From assembly GCF_000956175.1 (NCBI RefSeq), contig NZ_CP011070.1:1296147-1360146 (forward strand): a stretch of DNA of 64,000 bases, in the 5' to 3' direction. Source of the stretch: Nitrosopumilus adriaticus. GTDB taxonomy: Archaea > Thermoproteota > Nitrososphaeria > Nitrososphaerales > Nitrosopumilaceae. The position numbers and the translations under genes are program-made. This document shows, piece by piece, positions 59,585-64,000 of the stretch (positions are counted from its first letter, which is position 1; each line of letters starts with the position of its first letter). The notes beneath the pieces were generated by a model. The model saw nothing but the letters and a program-made list of their open reading frames with translations. It was not told the origin of the DNA and ran no database searches.

Positions 59585-60825
59585 AGTTTGAACACCTTTG
59601 CCACAATGTTTAATGAATTTACCAGAATATCAATGTCTTCTTTAGTATTGTAAATGTAAAAACTAGCCCTTGATGTTGCAGCAACATTTAGTCGTTCCAT
59701 TAATACTTGAGCACAGTGATGTCCAGAACGCACTGCAATTCCTTCTTCATCAATAATTTGAGCGACATCATGAGGATGCACATCTGCAAAATTAAATGAG
59801 ATCACACCACCGCGTTTTGACATATCCTTTGTACCGTAGATATGAAGACCTTTGACATGGGATAATTTGTCAATTGCATATTTTGTCAGTTCAATTTCAT
59901 GCTCTCGTATATTGTCCATTCCAATTTTTGTAAGATAGTCAATTGCAGCTCCCAATCCAACCACATCTGCAATATTTGGAGTACCTGCTTCAAATTTGTA
60001 GGGTAAATCATTCCAAGTTGTTTCATACTTGTGAACTTCCCTAATCATATCACCACCGCCATGAAATGGTACCATAGTTTCTAAAACAGGTTTTTTAACC
60101 CATAAGACACCAATGCCTGTTGGACCCAACATCTTGTGTCCAGAAAATGCAAAAAAGTCACATCCCAATTTTTCAATGTCAACTTTCATGTGAGGCACTG
60201 CCTGAGCACCATCAATCAAGGTAAGAACGCCTGCTGCCTTACATTTTTCGATGATTTTTTCAGCATTAGTTATTGTTCCAAGTACATTTGACATTAAACT
60301 AAAGGTTACAAGTTTGACTTTGCCGGTTGCAAGATATTTGTCAAGGTCATCTAAAATTAATTCACCATTATCATCCATTCCAATGTATTCTAGTTTGGCA
60401 TGTTTCTCTTGTGTAACTAGCTGCCAAGGTACAATATTGCTATGGTGTTCATACTCTGTTGTAACTACAATATCACCTTCATTGATGTGAGGCCTGCCCC
60501 ATGCATATGCAACAAGATTAATTGCTTCAGTTGTCCCTCTGACAAAAATAATCTCTTGACGATTTTTAATGTTAATGAATTTGGCAATTTTATCCCTTGT
60601 TGCCTCATAAGCTTCAGTTGCTTCTTCAGCTAATGCATATACTGCTCTGTGAATATTTGCATTATGGTTTTGGTAATAATCAGTGATAGAATCAATTACT
60701 TGATTGGGTTTTTGTGTAGTTGATGCATTATCAAGATACACAAGTTGTTTGTTATCTCGAACAGTTCTTTGAAGTATTGGGAAATCTTTTCTTATATTTT
60801 CAAATAATGATTCTGTACTTTGCAT
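59581..60825 (-). CDS. sufS: Cysteine desulfurase SufS
   Basis: 414 residues, fold type I PLP enzyme. FSGHKMLGPTGIGVLW has the PLP Lys; RSGHHCAQVLMERLNV has the active Cys. Mobilises sulfur from cysteine for clusters. Follows the Rieske gene with three bases and overlaps sufU. Confidence 0.95.
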   Translation of the reverse strand: MQSTESLFENIRKDFPILQRTVRDNKQLVYLDNASTTQKPNQVIDSITDYYQNHNANIHRAVYALAEEATEAYEATRDKIAKFINIKNRQEIIFVRGTTEAINLVAYAWGRPHINEGDIVVTTEYEHHSNIVPWQLVTQEKHAKLEYIGMDDNGELILDDLDKYLATGKVKLVTFSLMSNVLGTITNAEKIIEKCKAAGVLTLIDGAQAVPHMKVDIEKLGCDFFAFSGHKMLGPTGIGVLWVKKPVLETMVPFHGGGDMIREVHKYETTWNDLPYKFEAGTPNIADVVGLGAAIDYLTKIGMDNIREHEIELTKYAIDKLSHVKGLHIYGTKDMSKRGGVISFNFADVHPHDVAQIIDEEGIAVRSGHHCAQVLMERLNVAATSRASFYIYNTKEDIDILVNSLNIVAKVFKL

Positions 60826-60828
60826 TTC

Positions 60829-61146
60829 TTAAAGCTCCACATAAATTTCGTCGTCATCTATTTTAACATTGTATACTTTAAGAGGAATTTCTGCAGGAAG
60901 ATTTTGAGGTTTACCATCATCTAAATTAAAAACAGACAGATGTAATGGGCATCGCACTCCCTCTTCACTCAAAATTCCAGTAGAAAGGTCTGCGTCTGCA
61001 TGAGTGCAGATTAAATCAGTTGCATGTATTTTTCCTTTGAGATTTGCCAGTAAAAGTTTTTTATCATTATGAACAAATCCGAAAAGTTGCCCTTCTTTTA
61101 CCTGCTCTAAATTGCAAGCTTTAATCCATTCTGACAAAATTTTCAC
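60829..61146 (-). CDS. Rieske-type [2Fe-2S] ferredoxin
   Basis: 105 residues. Cluster ligands CTHADADL (CxH) and CPLHLSVF (CxxH). Lies between sufD and sufS with ATGA overlap to sufD, so it is coexpressed with cluster assembly. May supply electrons; partner unknown. Confidence 0.9.
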   Translation of the reverse strand: MKILSEWIKACNLEQVKEGQLFGFVHNDKKLLLANLKGKIHATDLICTHADADLSTGILSEEGVRCPLHLSVFNLDDGKPQNLPAEIPLKVYNVKIDDDEIYVEL

Positions 61147-62543
61147 CGATACTTGTAGTGTTGCTCAATCTCTGCATCTTCATTATAACGCGTCTCTTCT
61201 ACTTCAACAAATTTAGTTAATTCTGCATCAGTGTTAATTGTAAGCTCACGGTTTTCCCATTTAGACTCAATAAGATATGCTATCCAGGCTCTTACTTGGA
61301 AAGACATTTTCCTTGAAAGAGGCTCCAAAAATCCCTCAACAATGGTTCGCTCAGCCTCCTCGTGGGTCAAGCATCTAGTTTTAAGATAAAATATTTGCTC
61401 TTCATCAATTTGTGCTACAGATGCAGAGTGCGTAGCCTTTACATCATTTGTAAATATCTCCAATCCAGGAATTGCATCAGATTTTGCATCTTTATCTAAG
61501 AGAATGGAACGACCAGACAAAAATGAATTTGACTTTGCAGCATGTTCTTTAATGCGGATCATTCCCTTGAAGAGAGATTTTGATTTGTTTCTAAGAATGG
61601 ATTTTTCAACTACTCTAGCTTCAGTAGATGGGCTTTCATGGTTCACATTAGTTTGAATATCAAATGATTGTTCATCATTTCCAAATATTACCTCAGAGTC
61701 ATTTGCAGATGCACCACTACCATTAAGAAAATAATCAATCTTGTATCTAGATAGAATTGAACCAAACAATCCAGAATACCAATTTACCTTGGCATCTTGA
61801 GCCAAATCAGTACGTCTTGTTGAAAAGTTTACTGTATGTTGATCCATTAACTGTAAAGTTGTAACATCTAGTTGTGCATTGGCTGCAACATTTGCGTTTA
61901 GTAATTCAAGATATGCTGGTTGTTTTTCTGTTTTAGGGGAATAGATTTCTTGTACGATTGTGGCTTTGCTGCTTTCATCTGCAAAGATAATATTTCTAGC
62001 AATAGTAGAATTTCCATCTTCAGAAAGACATGCCAAAAAGTGAATTGGTTTCTCCAAGATAAGATTGCGTGGAATATGGATGAATACTCCTGAGTTAAAT
62101 GCTGCGTTGTTTAATGCAGTAAATTTATCATCATTAGAGTTTGAGGCTTCTAGTGCCTTTTTTACCAATTCGGAATTATTTTGAATTGCATCAGAGATTG
62201 ATGAAACTACAAGACCTTTGGATTTTAGATCATCAGAAATATTGATTTTATGAACATTTGTTCCAATCTGAATGATGCATGTTTCATTTTCTAGTTCGGT
62301 TAATCTCTTGTTTAGGAAACTTGGAATAGTTTCAGCAGTAGATGTCGAAAGGAATACTTTTTCTGGATCCATTTTTTTGGCATCAGTGTATTTGTTATAT
62401 AGAGGAGACATTTCAAGTGGAAGACTATCATAGATAGTTAGTGAATTTTTTCTGTAATCTTTTAGCCACTCAGGTTCATTTCTTGATGAGGAAATCTCAT
62501 CAATATGGCTTGTGTTGATTTTTGATAGCGCTTCTTGAGACAT
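61143..62543 (-). CDS. sufD: Fe-S assembly protein SufD
   Basis: 466 residues, SufBD beta-helix core in the middle and a C-terminal SSRKMSFQVR-like helix region (LTHEEAERTIVEGFLEPLSRKM). SufB/D paralogue, lacking the Cys-rich features of SufB. Complex with SufB and SufC. Between sufB and the Rieske gene. Confidence 0.93.
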   Translation of the reverse strand: MSQEALSKINTSHIDEISSSRNEPEWLKDYRKNSLTIYDSLPLEMSPLYNKYTDAKKMDPEKVFLSTSTAETIPSFLNKRLTELENETCIIQIGTNVHKINISDDLKSKGLVVSSISDAIQNNSELVKKALEASNSNDDKFTALNNAAFNSGVFIHIPRNLILEKPIHFLACLSEDGNSTIARNIIFADESSKATIVQEIYSPKTEKQPAYLELLNANVAANAQLDVTTLQLMDQHTVNFSTRRTDLAQDAKVNWYSGLFGSILSRYKIDYFLNGSGASANDSEVIFGNDEQSFDIQTNVNHESPSTEARVVEKSILRNKSKSLFKGMIRIKEHAAKSNSFLSGRSILLDKDAKSDAIPGLEIFTNDVKATHSASVAQIDEEQIFYLKTRCLTHEEAERTIVEGFLEPLSRKMSFQVRAWIAYLIESKWENRELTINTDAELTKFVEVEETRYNEDAEIEQHYKYR

Positions 62544-62566
62544 GTTTAATCAAAGTAAATGGGAGT

Positions 62567-63967
62567 TTATCCCACAGAGTCATCCATTTCTAGTTTGATC
62601 AGTCTGTTGAGTTCTACTGCATATTCCATTGGAAGTTCTTTTGTAAATGGCTCCATGAAGCCATTGACAATTAATGAGAGTGCTTCCTCTTCAGAAAATC
62701 CTCTACTCATCAAATAGAAAATTTGCTCATCACCAATTTTTCCAACTGTTGCTTCGTGGGTGATTGTTGCATCTTCCTGATTAATTTCCATGTATGGGTA
62801 TGTATCAGTCTTGGATGTATCATCTAAGAGTAATGCGTCACATCTTACAGTTGCTTTAACATTTGTAGCACCTTTTGCTACATTGAGTAGACCTCTGTAA
62901 GTTGACCGTCCATCTAATCGGCTTACTGATTTTGATGTGATTTTAGATGTAGTATTTGGTGCAAGGTGAACCATTTTAGCTCCAGTATCTTGGTGTTGTC
63001 CTTTTCCTGCAAATGCAATAGATAGTGTTTCACCATATGCTCGCTCACCCATAAGATAGATTCCAGGATACTTCATTGTTAGTTTACTTCCAATGTTTCC
63101 ATCAATCCATTCTACTGTTGCACCTTCATATGCATAAGCACGTTTTGTAACCAAGTTATACACATCACTACTCCAATTCTGGATTGTGGTGTATCGTAGT
63201 TTAGCATCTTTGTGTGCAACTAGCTCTACAACTGCAGAGTGAAGTGATTCTGAAGAATAAACAGGAGCAGTACATCCTTCAATGTAGTGAACTTCTGAAC
63301 CTTCATCAGCAATGATCAATGTTCTTTCAAACTGACCAATGTTTTCAGCATTAATTCTAAAGTATGCTTGTAATGGCATGTCGACTTTGACACCTGGTGG
63401 AATGTAGATAAATGAACCACCACTCCAAACTGCACTGTTTAGTGCTGCAAATTTGTTATCCTCTGGAGGAATAATTTTACCAAAGTATTTCTTGAAAATC
63501 TCTGGATGCTCATGAAGGGCTGCATCGGTATCTAAGAATAGAACGCCTTGTTTTGCCAAGTCTTCTCTTAGAGAGTGATATACAACTTCAGATTCATATT
63601 GTGCACCAACACCGGCTAAGAATTTCTTTTCAGCCTCTGGAATTCCAAGTTTATCAAATGTTTTTTTGACATTATCTGGAACGTCATCCCAGTTCTTTTC
63701 TACTTTGTCAGATGCTTTTGCATAATAGTAAATATTTTGGAAATCAATAACACTAAGATCTCCACCCCAAGTTGGCATTGGTTTTTTCATAAAAATTTCA
63801 AAAGATCGTAATCTAAATTCAAGCATCCAATCTGGTTCTTTTTTCATTTTACTGATGCTAATCACAGTTTCCTTAGACAGGCCTTTCTTGCTAAGGTGGA
63901 CATAAAGTTCTGTAGAGTCTTTAAAATCATATTTGGAATAATCCATATCGAGGTTTTCAGTTGCCAT
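62567..63967 (-). CDS. sufB: Fe-S assembly protein SufB
   Basis: About 466 residues from the third ATG ([15 protein letters not shown]), chosen because TTTATAATA is centred ~24 bases before 63967; the longer start at 63976 would be too close. [19 protein letters not shown] and [22 protein letters not shown] are the SufB signatures. Core scaffold for de novo cluster formation; first gene of this operon. Confidence 0.95.
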   Translation of the reverse strand: MATENLDMDYSKYDFKDSTELYVHLSKKGLSKETVISISKMKKEPDWMLEFRLRSFEIFMKKPMPTWGGDLSVIDFQNIYYYAKASDKVEKNWDDVPDNVKKTFDKLGIPEAEKKFLAGVGAQYESEVVYHSLREDLAKQGVLFLDTDAALHEHPEIFKKYFGKIIPPEDNKFAALNSAVWSGGSFIYIPPGVKVDMPLQAYFRINAENIGQFERTLIIADEGSEVHYIEGCTAPVYSSESLHSAVVELVAHKDAKLRYTTIQNWSSDVYNLVTKRAYAYEGATVEWIDGNIGSKLTMKYPGIYLMGERAYGETLSIAFAGKGQHQDTGAKMVHLAPNTTSKITSKSVSRLDGRSTYRGLLNVAKGATNVKATVRCDALLLDDTSKTDTYPYMEINQEDATITHEATVGKIGDEQIFYLMSRGFSEEEALSLIVNGFMEPFTKELPMEYAVELNRLIKLEMDDSVG

Positions 63968-63986
63968 GCCCATCATAACCCCGTTA

Positions 63987-63995
63987 TATTATAAA
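63987..63995 (-). promoter_or_regulatory. TATA box of the suf operon
   Basis: TTTATAATA reading left on the minus strand, centred ~24 bases before the ATG at 63967. Confidence 0.5.
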
Positions 63996-64000
63996 TACAT

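Noticed and set aside
1-64000. CRISPR arrays, transposases, integrases, phage genes
   Set aside because: No spaced direct repeats with unique spacers, no transposase or integrase motifs; the only clear repeats are the LPKG duplication and the 45-bp coding repeats.

Overview
The window comes from an AT-rich, marine-type ammonia-oxidising archaeon of the Nitrosopumilus kind (Nitrososphaerota, formerly Thaumarchaeota). I infer this from archaeal information genes (TFB, aIF1A, aIF5A, S8e, S24e, S27ae, SRP19, SRP54, Pus10, Gar1), ScpA/ScpB beside them, the archaeal aromatic pathway, a bacterial-type cold-shock protein, intron-containing tRNAs and many tiny zinc-finger proteins. Nearly every transcription unit shows a TATA-like element centred about 24-30 bases before the start codon. 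mRNAs therefore look mostly leaderless, and many true starts are TTG or GTG. I used this spacing to choose starts.

1-7.5 kb: the end of a sensor gene, several tiny zinc-finger genes, tRNA-Arg, a methyltransferase, an aquaporin, a PrxQ-type peroxiredoxin and a duplicated pair of Pro/Ala/Lys-rich LPKG-repeat proteins around a zinc-ribbon gene. 7.7-10.3 kb: a UbiD-family decarboxylase facing MqnC (menaquinone by the futalosine route). 10.4-21.6 kb: an almost complete archaeal shikimate/tyrosine cluster (ADH synthase, DHQ synthase II, AroD, AroE, GHMP shikimate kinase, AroA, AroC, chorismate mutase-aminotransferase fusion, prephenate dehydrogenase). It is interrupted by an orphan structured RNA gene and a frameshifted histidine kinase. 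21.6-25.4 kb: Nudix, ThiC, ThiD-ThiN. 25.4-30.2 kb: sugar-nucleotide genes, GalT-like protein, phosphoglycerate mutase, DUF309. 30.2-44.8 kb: ribosomal, SRP, translation and transcription genes with signalling proteins, tRNA-Tyr, an alcohol dehydrogenase and ScpAB. 44.9-52.5 kb: SufC, a chlorite-dismutase-family protein and a haem cluster (siroheme decarboxylase fusion, precorrin-2 dehydrogenase, HemA, HemB). 52.5-58.8 kb: HD phosphohydrolase (frameshifted), membrane proteins, tRNA-Leu, an OB-fold protein, a histone-H1-like repeat protein behind a coiled-coil gene, and phosphoglycerate kinase. 58.8-64 kb: the suf operon (SufB-SufD-Rieske-SufS-SufU-zinc ribbon).

The most unusual items are a promoter-equipped structured RNA at 15934-16018; an in-frame TAG between a coiled-coil protein and a lysine-repeat protein (55870-55872); a set of single-base frame breaks, several in homopolymers; two near-identical LPKG-repeat genes; and a haem pathway that seems to combine siroheme decarboxylase with a possible coproheme decarboxylase. 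All names rest on reading motifs by eye; no database search was run.
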